A stretch of DNA of 64,000 bases from Caryophanales bacterium UBA6865. Lineage in GTDB: Bacteria > Bacillota_I > Bacilli_A > RFN20 > CAG-826. The position numbers were made by a program, and so were the translations under genes. Position 1 is the stretch's first letter, and the number at the start of each line of letters is the position of its first letter. Below are positions 44,873-53,308 of the stretch, piece after piece. The notes below the pieces were generated by a model. It did no database searches, was not told the origin of the DNA, and saw nothing but the letters and a program-made list of their open reading frames with translations. The stretch lies in NCBI GenBank assembly GCA_002449265.1, contig DKCV01000016.1, forward strand, positions 39,934-103,933. Reading direction: 5' to 3'.

Positions 44873-45334
44873 ATGAAACGAGTGACGTTAATCAATATTA
44901 AAAAAGCTGCTTCTTATTTGAAAAGAGAAAGCAAAAGAAAATATGTTTCCCTTGATATGCTAGGAGAAGGGATTGGTGTCTATCCTGATGTTTTGGCGGA
45001 TAATCTTTCTTCGGTGAACCCCGTTTTACTGATGGATCCTAGCGTAAATATGAAAGACCTTCTTCCCGCGATTGAGGAAACGATCCAAAAGGAAGAACAA
45101 AAAAGGAAAGAAAATCCCCGCCACTACGAGGTGGTTCGCAAAAAAGAAATGGCGGAATATCCTACCGTAGCAAGTTTTGTCTATGCAAAAATGACAAATG
45201 CAGGGGGATTAGTGGATACCTCGATTTCTCTTTCTGATCACGATATGCGTTTGCTTAAGAAACTTGTCATTCGTGAACTATCTTTACGAAGAAAAGCCAA
45301 ACGCGAAGCCAAAAACAAAATCGCCGTCAAATAG
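44873..45334 (+). CDS. Conserved-looking hypothetical protein, probably cytoplasmic
   Basis: 153 aa from the ATG at 44873; the frame is open from 44813, but TATAAT at 44858 rules out the earlier starts. The sequence is basic and helical at both ends (MKRVTLINIKKAASYLKRES and LSLRRKAKREAKNKIAVK) with no signal peptide. A central YPDVLADNLSSVNPVLLMDP and a long KEEQKRKENPRHYEVVRKKE stretch are visible. The N-terminal KRVTLINIKKAASYLKRE, YVSLDMLGEGIGVYPDVLA recalls winged-helix or regulatory proteins, but no family is certain. It ends eight bases inside the end of the oppositely oriented lipoprotein gene. Function unknown. Confidence 0.65.
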   Translation: MKRVTLINIKKAASYLKRESKRKYVSLDMLGEGIGVYPDVLADNLSSVNPVLLMDPSVNMKDLLPAIEETIQKEEQKRKENPRHYEVVRKKEMAEYPTVASFVYAKMTNAGGLVDTSISLSDHDMRLLKKLVIRELSLRRKAKREAKNKIAVK

Positions 45335-46127
45335 TGACGTATTCTAGCCTGATGTCTTCTGGCCATACGGGGAATTCTTCTTGGGGTTCCTTGTTTAAGT
45401 AACAATAAAAATTAATGGAGCTTTCCTCAAAATAGTAGTCCCAAGCATCCTCCCAAATGAAAACGGAGAGGACCTCAAATGTCTTGCCCTCTTTTGAATG
45501 ATATAGCCATGGCCCGTATTTTTCTCCGGGTTTAGGGATAGAAGCAAGAAAAGGCATTCCGTATTCGTAAGTCCTTGTCGCATATTCTTTGGCTTCTATT
45601 CTTGCTTCTAGTTCGTTTAACCCTCCGTTTACGAGAAAGAAATGCACCGTGTAATGGATTGGCTCGATTTTGGCGTAAAGAGTCATATCGTCTTCGACCG
45701 TTTGGGAAAAATCCCATTTCGTGATGAATTCTTGGTCAAGATACCAACCAAGTATTTTCGCTCGCGAACATTGCGGTTCGATTAATTTCTCTCCTTTTTC
45801 GATGGTTTGCGTGTCCATCTCGATTTTGTTGAAAAATAATTCGATGTCCAATTCTTCAACGGTGTCGCTTTCCATTAGTGATGAGTTTGCTGGCTCATTT
45901 ATCGGTTCTAGGCTCAGCGATTCACCCTCGTCATTTTCTTCAAGCGAAGAGGCGTTTATGGTTTTCGTTTCCATTTTGCTTGAAGTCAAGGAATCTTTCT
46001 TTTCAAAAGAGATGCCGTTCCCTTCGCTTTTAGAATCTTCGTTTATGCAGCTATTGGACAAAGGAGAAATAAACGCGCAAAACAAGATGCTTTCTAGAAT
46101 AATAACCGGCCGCTTTTTTCTTTTCAT
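45327..46127 (-). CDS. Probable lipoprotein with InlB-B-type repeat
   Basis: 266 aa from the ATG at 46127 (open from 46151). The N-terminus MKRKKRPVIILESILFCAFI followed by SPLSNSC fits a lipoprotein signal with Cys27, though the lipobox is weaker than in its neighbours. A long Ser/Glu-rich linker (to about residue 95) precedes a Flg_new-type repeat (LIEPQCSRAKILGWYLDQEF, TKWDF) much like that of the 501-aa lipoprotein. The final 110 residues are Tyr/Trp/Glu-rich and unknown. No ribosome site is clear. It converges on the gene at 44873-45334 with an 8-bp overlap and no terminator visible between. Confidence 0.65.
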   Translation of the reverse strand: MKRKKRPVIILESILFCAFISPLSNSCINEDSKSEGNGISFEKKDSLTSSKMETKTINASSLEENDEGESLSLEPINEPANSSLMESDTVEELDIELFFNKIEMDTQTIEKGEKLIEPQCSRAKILGWYLDQEFITKWDFSQTVEDDMTLYAKIEPIHYTVHFFLVNGGLNELEARIEAKEYATRTYEYGMPFLASIPKPGEKYGPWLYHSKEGKTFEVLSVFIWEDAWDYYFEESSINFYCYLNKEPQEEFPVWPEDIRLEYVTI

Positions 46128-46424
46128 ATCGATTATTTTTTCAAAAAACATCGATGTTTTCTACAAAAAAAGAATCGCTCAAAATCGATATTTAACGAAT
46201 TTTCATTTCAGCATTTCGGAATAATATAGTTGAAACAAACCAAACCATATTTTGAGTTTTTTCTTATTTATGAATTACTAAAGCATTTAATCAAATGGCC
46301 GAATTATTTTTTATCGCGATATTTGCTAAAATCTCTTGATTCGCTTTATTTATTCTAGTTTCGAGATTACTTAAATCGATGATTCCGCTTTAGGAGTGAG
46401 CCTCCGCTTTTCATTAAAATACGA

Positions 46425-46453
46425 TTGAATGAAAGCGCTTAAAAACTTATACT
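46425..46453 (+). promoter_or_regulatory. nifJ promoter with CRE-like site in the spacer
   Basis: TTGAAT (46425-46430) and TATACT (46448-46453) are 17 bp apart, 26 bp before the nifJ start. TGAAAGCGCTTAAA at 46430-46443 matches 13 of 14 positions of the Firmicute catabolite-response element TGWAANCGNTNWCA, so CcpA-type control is plausible. The remaining ~300 bp upstream to 46128 show nothing else. Confidence 0.6.
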
Positions 46454-46479
46454 AAACCCGTATAAGGAGACATACAAAA

Positions 46480-49400
46480 ATGTCTGAGATTAAAAAGACT
46501 TTTCAATCCGTAGACGGCAATACCGCGGCCGCTATGGAAAGCTACTACTTTTCGGAAGTGGCGGCGATTTACCCAATTACTCCGTCTTCTCCGATGGCCG
46601 AACTCGTCGACGTATTGGCGAGCAAGGGCGAAAAGAATTTCTTTGGTTCGACGGTAAAAGTCGTAGAGATGCAAAGTGAAGCTGGCGCTTCTGGCGCAGT
46701 GCATGGAGCTCTTCAAGCTGGCGCTTTAGCGACAACCTATACCGCTTCCCAAGGGCTACTATTAATGATCCCTAACGTTTATAAATGGGTTGGAGAGATG
46801 CTCCCTGCGGTTCTCCATATCGCTGCGCGTAGCCTTGCCACTCGCGCTTTATCCATTTTTGGTGATCACGCTGACGTATATGCGGTCCGCCAAGCTGGCG
46901 CGACGATGATTTGCTCAGGATCGGTCCAAGAAATTGCTGACCTTGCTCCTGTTGCTCACCTCGTTGCCATTGATTCTTCTCTCCCAGTCATTCATTTCTT
47001 TGATGGCTTTAGAACATCTCACGAAGTTCAAAACGTGGAATTCGTGGATAAAGAAGAATGGAAGAAACTTCTTCCAATGGACAAAGTCGAAGCGTTTAGA
47101 GCAAACGCGCTTAATCCTCACACTCACCCTGTGACACGCGGTGGAGCGGAAAACGACGACGTTTATTTCCAAGCCCGTGAGGCGCAGAACCTCAATCACG
47201 AAAACGTGATTCAAGTCGCGACAAAATATTTTGAAGAAGCAACTCGCTTAACTGGGCGCTACTATGCCCCGTTTGTTTATTGCGGCGATCCTAAGGCGAC
47301 CAAAATTATCATTGCGATGGGTAGCGTTACCGAAACGGCGAACGAAGTTGTGGATGCCCTCAATAAAAAAGGTGAGAAAGTCGGCTTAGTCAAAGTCCAT
47401 CTTTATCGTCCGTTTAGCGTCAAATTATTGTCGAGCGTGATTCCTTCCACTGTGAAAAAGATTGCCGTCCTTGACCGCACGAAAGAAGATGGCGCGGAAG
47501 GGGAACCGCTTTATTTAGACGTTGTTGCTGCTTTAAAACAAATCGGGCGTAATGATATTGAAGTGCTCGGTGGGCGGTATGGGCTTAGCTCCAAAGATAC
47601 CCAACCAAAAGACATCAAGAGCGTTTTCGATTTTTTGGATAATAAAGACCATTGGACTGGTTTCACGGTTGGAATCCATGATGATGTCACCCATTTATCT
47701 ATCCCAGTCGACGAAGATTTCCTCATCGATCATGACTATACTTCTTGTTTATTCTATGGCTTAGGGAGCGATGGCACGGTCAGCGCGAACAAGAGTTCCA
47801 TCAAGATTATCGGCGATGCGACCCATCAATATGCTCAAGCCTATTTCCAATACGATTCGCGAAAGAGCGGTGGAGTAACACGCAGTCACCTCCGCTTTGG
47901 AAAAACGCCAATTCATAGTGAATATTATGTGAAAGACGCTGATTTCATTTCCTGCAGTTTAGATAGCTACATCATGCAGTTTGATATCATCAAGAATTTA
48001 AAGGTTGGCGGTACTTTCCTTCTCAATACCGATATGAGTGACGAGATGCTTTATAAAGTCATGCCAAACCGCATGAAGCATCTATTAGCGAAAAAGAAAG
48101 CCAAATTCTACGCGATTGACGCAAATAAGATTGCTGCTGAAATCGGCATGGGACGTCACACAAATACCACCCTTCAGGCTTCTTTCTTCAAATTGAACGA
48201 GCAAATCATGCCATATAGCGAAGCGCAAAAGTGGATGAAAAAGTTCGCGGAAAAGAGCTATGCGAAAAAAGGACAAGCGGTTGTTGAACTTAATTACAAA
48301 GCGATTGACGCTGGCGCAGAAGGATTACGCGAAGTTAAGGTGGATCCTGCTTGGATTAATCTTCCTATCGCACGTAAGAAGAGCGAAACCGGCGATGAAT
48401 ATCGCGATGAATATTACAATGTCATGGGAGCGCTCGATGGTGATAACTTGCCAACAAGCATCTTCCGTCAATTCGACCTTCTCGATGGTTCGATGAGACC
48501 AAATGCGACATTCTTAGATAAGCGCGCTATCGCAGCCGTCGTTCCAGAATGGAATCCACAATATTGTATTGAATGTAATCAATGCGCCTTTGTTTGCCCC
48601 CACGCGACAATTCGTCCATTCCTTCTTGATGAAAAAGAAGTGGAAAATGCGCCAGATATCGTGAAGTCTGGCCTAAAAGACGCGATGGGTGGACCAATGG
48701 TAAAAGGATTAAAATATCGCATTCAAGTATCTACCGAAAACTGCGTAGGATGCGGCTTATGCGCAAGCGAATGTATGGCCAACCAAACCGCCAAGCGACT
48801 TGGCAATGACCACTTTGCCCTAAAGATGGTGGAGGCTAGAAGCCAATTTGGCCAAGAAAAAGGCGCAGATTATTGCTATAAGCACGTCACTTATAAGAGC
48901 GATAAATTCCCTCTTACCTCTCCAAAAGGCGTTGGTTTCTTAATGCCTTATATGGAGGTGAGCGGGGCTTGCGCAGGATGTGGAGAAACCCCATATTATC
49001 GCTTGCTTTCTCAACTATTTGGCAAAGATATGCTTGTAGCGAATGCGACGGGCTGCTCTTCTATTTATTGTGGTTCAACTCCTCTTACCCCATTCGTCAA
49101 AGACAAAGACGGCAATGGTCCAGCTTGGGCGAATAGCTTATTCGAAGATAATGCCGAATATGGTTTTGGCATGAGAATCGCTAACGATTACAAAATGATG
49201 CAAATCATTCGTATCCTCGATAATGCGATTGCTGCGAGTGACGTTTCTAGCGAACTCAAGGAAGTAGCGAAGAAATACCTCGATAATATCAAGAATCGTG
49301 ACGTAACTAGAACTCTTGCCCCACATCTTATGAAACTTGTTTCTATGAGCAAAAACGCCGCAGTCAAAGAACTCAAAGAATACGAGCGCGACTTAATCGA

Positions 49401-50049
49401 TAAGAGCGTTTGGATTGTTGGAGGAGATGGTTGGAGCTATGACATTGGCTATGGCGGACTTGATCACGTTTTGGCCAATGAAGCCGATGTCAATGTGATG
49501 GTTCTCGATACTGAGCTTTATAGTAATACAGGTGGTCAAGCATCAAAATCCTCGCAAACTGGCTCTATTAATAAGTTCACTGCTTCTGGAAAGAAAGAAG
49601 CAAAGAAAAACCTTGCGCTTCTAGCTATGGCGTATGGACATGTCTATGTTGCTCAAATTAGCTTAGGTGCGAATCCAATGAAAGCAATTCAAGCCCTTAA
49701 AGAAGCAGAATCATACCATGGTCCATCCTTAATTATTTGCTATTGCCCATGCATCAACCATGGCGTTAAAGGCGGACTTACCAATTCCATCAAAGAGGAA
49801 AAGGATGCGGTTGAATGCGGATACTTTGTCCCATTCCGTTACGACCCCCGTAAACTCGAAGAGGGGAAGCCAGCGCTTGAATTTGACGCTCCAGAGCCAC
49901 ATTTTGAGCATCTCCGTGACTTCGTGATGCATGAAACGAGATTCGCACAACTCCCGGTGGTCAATCCTACCCACGCTGACGAATTGCTCTCAAAATGCGA
50001 GAAATACGCCCGTCAACGTTACGAAGCCGTTAAAAAGTTCGGCCTCTAA
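46480..50049 (+). CDS. nifJ: Pyruvate:ferredoxin (flavodoxin) oxidoreductase
   Basis: 1189 aa, the usual length for the single-chain enzyme. It oxidises pyruvate and CoA to acetyl-CoA and CO2 and passes electrons to ferredoxin or flavodoxin in the cytoplasm. The N-terminal domain has YPITPSSPMAE (residues 31-41) of the alpha-type subunit. Two [4Fe-4S] motifs are intact: Cys696, 699, 702, 706 and Cys755, 758, 761, 765. A further CAGCGETPYYR, near residue 825, carries the ligands of the third cluster. The thiamine diphosphate region is GGDGWSYDIGYGG (from residue 981). AAGGAG precedes the ATG. A terminator follows at 50066-50104, so the gene is monocistronic. It links glycolysis (gap/pgk/tpiA in this window) to acetate or hydrogen production under anaerobic conditions. 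Confidence 0.96.
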   Translation: MSEIKKTFQSVDGNTAAAMESYYFSEVAAIYPITPSSPMAELVDVLASKGEKNFFGSTVKVVEMQSEAGASGAVHGALQAGALATTYTASQGLLLMIPNVYKWVGEMLPAVLHIAARSLATRALSIFGDHADVYAVRQAGATMICSGSVQEIADLAPVAHLVAIDSSLPVIHFFDGFRTSHEVQNVEFVDKEEWKKLLPMDKVEAFRANALNPHTHPVTRGGAENDDVYFQAREAQNLNHENVIQVATKYFEEATRLTGRYYAPFVYCGDPKATKIIIAMGSVTETANEVVDALNKKGEKVGLVKVHLYRPFSVKLLSSVIPSTVKKIAVLDRTKEDGAEGEPLYLDVVAALKQIGRNDIEVLGGRYGLSSKDTQPKDIKSVFDFLDNKDHWTGFTVGIHDDVTHLSIPVDEDFLIDHDYTSCLFYGLGSDGTVSANKSSIKIIGDATHQYAQAYFQYDSRKSGGVTRSHLRFGKTPIHSEYYVKDADFISCSLDSYIMQFDIIKNLKVGGTFLLNTDMSDEMLYKVMPNRMKHLLAKKKAKFYAIDANKIAAEIGMGRHTNTTLQASFFKLNEQIMPYSEAQKWMKKFAEKSYAKKGQAVVELNYKAIDAGAEGLREVKVDPAWINLPIARKKSETGDEYRDEYYNVMGALDGDNLPTSIFRQFDLLDGSMRPNATFLDKRAIAAVVPEWNPQYCIECNQCAFVCPHATIRPFLLDEKEVENAPDIVKSGLKDAMGGPMVKGLKYRIQVSTENCVGCGLCASECMANQTAKRLGNDHFALKMVEARSQFGQEKGADYCYKHVTYKSDKFPLTSPKGVGFLMPYMEVSGACAGCGETPYYRLLSQLFGKDMLVANATGCSSIYCGSTPLTPFVKDKDGNGPAWANSLFEDNAEYGFGMRIANDYKMMQIIRILDNAIAASDVSSELKEVAKKYLDNIKNRDVTRTLAPHLMKLVSMSKNAAVKELKEYERDLIDKSVWIVGGDGWSYDIGYGGLDHVLANEADVNVMVLDTELYSNTGGQASKSSQTGSINKFTASGKKEAKKNLALLAMAYGHVYVAQISLGANPMKAIQALKEAESYHGPSLIICYCPCINHGVKGGLTNSIKEEKDAVECGYFVPFRYDPRKLEEGKPALEFDAPEPHFEHLRDFVMHETRFAQLPVVNPTHADELLSKCEKYARQRYEAVKKFGL

Positions 50050-50065
50050 TTCATTTTCAAAGTTA

Positions 50066-50104
50066 GAAATCGCGTTCTCTATTGGCGCGGTTTCTTTCTT
50101 TTTT
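50066..50104 (+). terminator. Rho-independent terminator of nifJ
   Basis: GAAATCGCG (50066-50074) pairs with CGCGGTTTC (50086-50094; one G-U), followed by TTTCTTTTTTT. Confidence 0.8.
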
Positions 50105-50209
50105 TGTTCTTTGCGATAAAGAAACATCTACTGCGAAAATGGCAGTTAACGGTATATTTTTCTTCAAATTTCAAAAAATATCCCCTTAACGGGCGATTTC
50201 GGCATATTT

Positions 50210-50250
50210 AAAGAAAAAGAAAACCCCATGGATTTAGGCAAATCATGGGG
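50210..50250 (-). terminator. Rho-independent terminator of tRNA-Pro
   Basis: On the minus strand CCCCATG and CATGGGG (50224-50250) form the stem and TTTTCTTTTTCTTT follows. Confidence 0.8.
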
Positions 50251-50265
50251 ATATTTCAATACGAA

Positions 50266-50342
50266 TGGTCGGAACGATGAGATTTGAACTCACAACCTCT
50301 TCCACCCCAAGGAAGCGCGCTACCAAGTTGCGCTACGTCCCG
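50266..50342 (-). tRNA. tRNA-Pro (anticodon GGG)
   Basis: 77 bases with encoded CCA. Acceptor CGGGACG pairs with CGTTCCG (one G-U); anticodon stem CTTCC/GGAAG with loop TTGGGGT gives anticodon GGG (codons CCC/CCU); T loop is TTCAAAT. A TATAAT at 50354-50359 (minus) serves as its -10 box. Confidence 0.94.
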
Positions 50343-50353
50343 AACGCTCAACT

Positions 50354-50359
50354 ATTATA
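50354..50359 (-). promoter_or_regulatory. -10 box of tRNA-Pro
   Basis: TATAAT on the minus strand, 11 bases before the tRNA 5' end. The -35 region is not clear. Confidence 0.5.
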
Positions 50360-50422
50360 ACGACAAGAAATCTAATTTCCACCTTGAGAGAGTTTCTTGA
50401 ATGAGATTTTGCAAATACTCAT

Positions 50423-50428
50423 TATAAT
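50423..50428 (+). promoter_or_regulatory. -10 box directly upstream of uvrA (leaderless)
   Basis: TATAAT ends nine bases before the ATG at 50438, and no Shine-Dalgarno is present. This also argues against the GTG at 50432 as start. Confidence 0.65.
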
Positions 50429-50437
50429 TTAGTGCAT

Positions 50438-53293
50438 ATGGATTCAAGAAATTACATTATTGTTAAAGGTGCTCGCGAAAATAATTTGAAAAACATCGAT
50501 GTCACCGTTCCTAAAAATACCCTTACTGTCTTCTCTGGATTAAGCGGAAGCGGAAAAAGCACACTCGCGTTTGATACGATTTATGCGGAAGGGCAAAGAA
50601 GGTATGTTGAGTCTCTTTCTCCTTATGCCCGCCAATTTTTAGGCGGAGTAGATAAACCAGACGTCGATAGTATTGAGGGATTATCTCCTGCGATTTCTAT
50701 TGATCAAAAAACAACTTCTCATAATCCGCGATCAACCGTAGGAACCGTTACCGAAATCTATGATTTTTTAAGATTGCTTTTTGCGCGTGTTGGCGTTCCT
50801 TATTGCCCAACGCATAACATTCCGATTGTCTCTTTTTCTCCAACAGCAATCGTTGACATCATCATGAAACACAAACTAGGAGAAAAGATTCAACTCCTCG
50901 CTCCAATCGTAAAACACGAAAAAGGAACGCAAAAAGCGGTTATTGATAAATTAAAGAGCCAGGGTTTTGCGCGTGTTAGGGTGGATAAAGAAATTAAGCT
51001 TCTTGACGAAGTAACTGACTTAGACAAAAACAAACGTCACGACATCGATTTAGTGATTGACCGTCTTATCATGAAAGAAGATATTCGTAGTCGTGTATCG
51101 GATGACGTTACTATCGCTTTAGACCATGGGCATGGAGAAATTATCATTCTTTCGGAAGAGGGGGAGCGGCTTGTGTCTAGCAATCACACATGCCCAGAAT
51201 GTGGATTCAGCGTTCCAAAACTAGAACCGCGTTTATTCTCCTTTAACGCCCCACTAGGGTATTGCGAAGCTTGCAAGGGCTTAGGCATCAATCGCTCGGT
51301 CGCTGAAGATTTGCTCGTTCCTGACCCAAATAAAACCATTAACGAAGGAGCGATTCGTTACTTTAAAAACGTCGTGGGGACAAGCAACATCGAGTGGCAA
51401 GATTTTTGCATTTTAATGGATACTTACCATATCCCTTATGATGTACCTTGGAAGGATTTATCGAAGGAACAAAAACATTACATCCTTTATGGCAGTGAGC
51501 ATGAAGTAACGAGAGAAATTCACACTTCTGGCGGGAATATCATGCATAAACGGGGTGTTTTGGAAGGGGTAAAAACCAAAATCGAGCGGCTTTACGCCAA
51601 CACAACGTCTAAATGGATGTTTGATTATTATGAGTCTTTTATGCGCGATAGCATTTGCGAACATTGCCATGGGGCTCGCTTAAACGAAAAAGCGCTTGCC
51701 GTTAAGGTAAATGGCTTAAATATTTATGAGGTAACTTGTCTTCCGATTGACCGTTTGCTCACGTGGGTGAACCAAACGAAAGAAACGCTGAGCGAGAATC
51801 AATTAAAGATTGCCGATTTGGTACTTAAAGAAATCTATAACCGCGCAAAATTCTTAAGCGATGTTGGCTTAGATTATTTAACTTTGTCGCGTCTAGCGAT
51901 GACTCTTTCGGGAGGGGAAAGCCAAAGAATTCGTTTGGCTACTCAAATCGGAAGCCGTCTTTCTGGTGTTCTTTACGTTCTTGATGAGCCTTCTATCGGT
52001 TTACATCAACGCGACAACGCAAAGCTAATCGAAACTCTAAAGGAAATGCGCGATTTAGGGAATACCTTAATTGTAGTGGAACACGATGAAGATACGATGA
52101 GGGCTAGTGACTATATGGTCGATGTTGGCCCTGGCGCTGGGGTACATGGCGGGCAAATCGTTGCGAGTGGAACAGAAAAAGAAGTGGAGAATTGCAAGGA
52201 TTCTATTACTGGAGATTATCTTTCTGGGCGAAAATACATTCCTGTTCCGAGTAAAAGAAGAAAAGGAAATGGCAAGAAAATTGTCTTAAAAGGCGCGAAA
52301 TGCCATAACCTTAAAAACATAAACGTCACTTTCCCGCTCGGGGAATTTATTGCCGTCACTGGCGTGTCTGGTTCTGGGAAATCTTCTTTGATTAATGAAA
52401 CACTAACCAAAGCGATTCAAAAGAAACTGTGCGGCGTAGAAACTTTCCCTGGCGAATATTCTTCGCTCACCGGCCTAGAAAATATCGATAAGCTTGTGAA
52501 TATTTCGCAAGAACCAATTGGAAGGACGCCTCGGAGTAATCCGGCGACTTACGTGAAGGTATTCGATGATATCCGCGCTTTATTTGCCGAAACCGAAGAA
52601 GCGCGAGCTAGAGGCTTTGACAAAGGAAGATTCTCTTTTAATGTTCCTGGCGGTAGATGCGAAAAATGCCAAGGAGCGGGTGTAACTTACGTTCCGATGA
52701 ATTTCCTTCCCGATGTTTATGTAAAATGCGATGAATGCGACGGGAAACGTTATAACGAAGAAACGCTATCTTGCCTATACAAAGGAAAATCGATTTATGA
52801 CGTTTTAGAGATGCGCGTGGAAGAAGCGATGCATTTCTTTGAAAATCGCCCAAAAATCTATCATTCTATTAAAACTCTATATGATGTGGGCTTAGGTTAC
52901 ATTAAGTTAGGTCAAGCAGCTACCACGCTTTCAGGTGGAGAAGCGGAACGCGTTAAGCTCGCTAACGAACTTCAACGCCGCCCAACCGGGAAAACCGTAT
53001 ATGTTCTCGATGAACCAACGACGGGGCTTCATACCGATGATGTCAAACGCTTAATCCGCGTGCTTTCTTCGATTGTCGATCATGGTGATACGGTGATTGT
53101 TATCGAGCATAACTTAGATGTCATCAAAGTGGCTGACTACATTATTGATATCGGGCCTGAAGGCGGAAACCGTGGTGGAAACATTATCGCAACGGGCACG
53201 CCTGAGGAAGTTAGCGAAATAGCTTCTTCCTACACTGGGCAATATCTAAAGAAGGTTCTTCAAGAGGCGAAAGACAAAGGACAATACGAGTAG
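50438..53293 (+). CDS. uvrA: Excinuclease ABC subunit A (UvrA)
   Basis: 951 aa from the ATG at 50438. UvrA recognises bulky DNA lesions as a dimer and loads UvrB for nucleotide excision repair. The first ATPase has Walker A GLSGSGKS (residues 34-41). A zinc module begins CPECGF and ends with CEACKGLG. The first signature LSGGESQRIRLA and the DEPSIGLHQRD Walker B region follow. The second ATPase begins with GVSGSGKSSL, has the zinc hairpin CEKCQGAG ... CDECDGKRY, signature LSGGEAERVKLA and DEPTTGLHTDD. Length is standard. uvrB is not next to it. The expected start lies right after a -10 box, so the message is probably leaderless. Next gene lgt starts 16 bp after the stop with its own -10 box. 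Confidence 0.96.
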   Translation: MDSRNYIIVKGARENNLKNIDVTVPKNTLTVFSGLSGSGKSTLAFDTIYAEGQRRYVESLSPYARQFLGGVDKPDVDSIEGLSPAISIDQKTTSHNPRSTVGTVTEIYDFLRLLFARVGVPYCPTHNIPIVSFSPTAIVDIIMKHKLGEKIQLLAPIVKHEKGTQKAVIDKLKSQGFARVRVDKEIKLLDEVTDLDKNKRHDIDLVIDRLIMKEDIRSRVSDDVTIALDHGHGEIIILSEEGERLVSSNHTCPECGFSVPKLEPRLFSFNAPLGYCEACKGLGINRSVAEDLLVPDPNKTINEGAIRYFKNVVGTSNIEWQDFCILMDTYHIPYDVPWKDLSKEQKHYILYGSEHEVTREIHTSGGNIMHKRGVLEGVKTKIERLYANTTSKWMFDYYESFMRDSICEHCHGARLNEKALAVKVNGLNIYEVTCLPIDRLLTWVNQTKETLSENQLKIADLVLKEIYNRAKFLSDVGLDYLTLSRLAMTLSGGESQRIRLATQIGSRLSGVLYVLDEPSIGLHQRDNAKLIETLKEMRDLGNTLIVVEHDEDTMRASDYMVDVGPGAGVHGGQIVASGTEKEVENCKDSITGDYLSGRKYIPVPSKRRKGNGKKIVLKGAKCHNLKNINVTFPLGEFIAVTGVSGSGKSSLINETLTKAIQKKLCGVETFPGEYSSLTGLENIDKLVNISQEPIGRTPRSNPATYVKVFDDIRALFAETEEARARGFDKGRFSFNVPGGRCEKCQGAGVTYVPMNFLPDVYVKCDECDGKRYNEETLSCLYKGKSIYDVLEMRVEEAMHFFENRPKIYHSIKTLYDVGLGYIKLGQAATTLSGGEAERVKLANELQRRPTGKTVYVLDEPTTGLHTDDVKRLIRVLSSIVDHGDTVIVIEHNLDVIKVADYIIDIGPEGGNRGGNIIATGTPEEVSEIASSYTGQYLKKVLQEAKDKGQYE

Positions 53294-53299
53294 TACAAT
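53294..53299 (+). promoter_or_regulatory. -10 box directly upstream of lgt (leaderless)
   Basis: TACAAT ends nine bases before the first ATG of lgt (53309); a second ATG follows at once (53312). No Shine-Dalgarno is present. Confidence 0.55.
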
Positions 53300-53308
53300 A
53301 TACCTATT

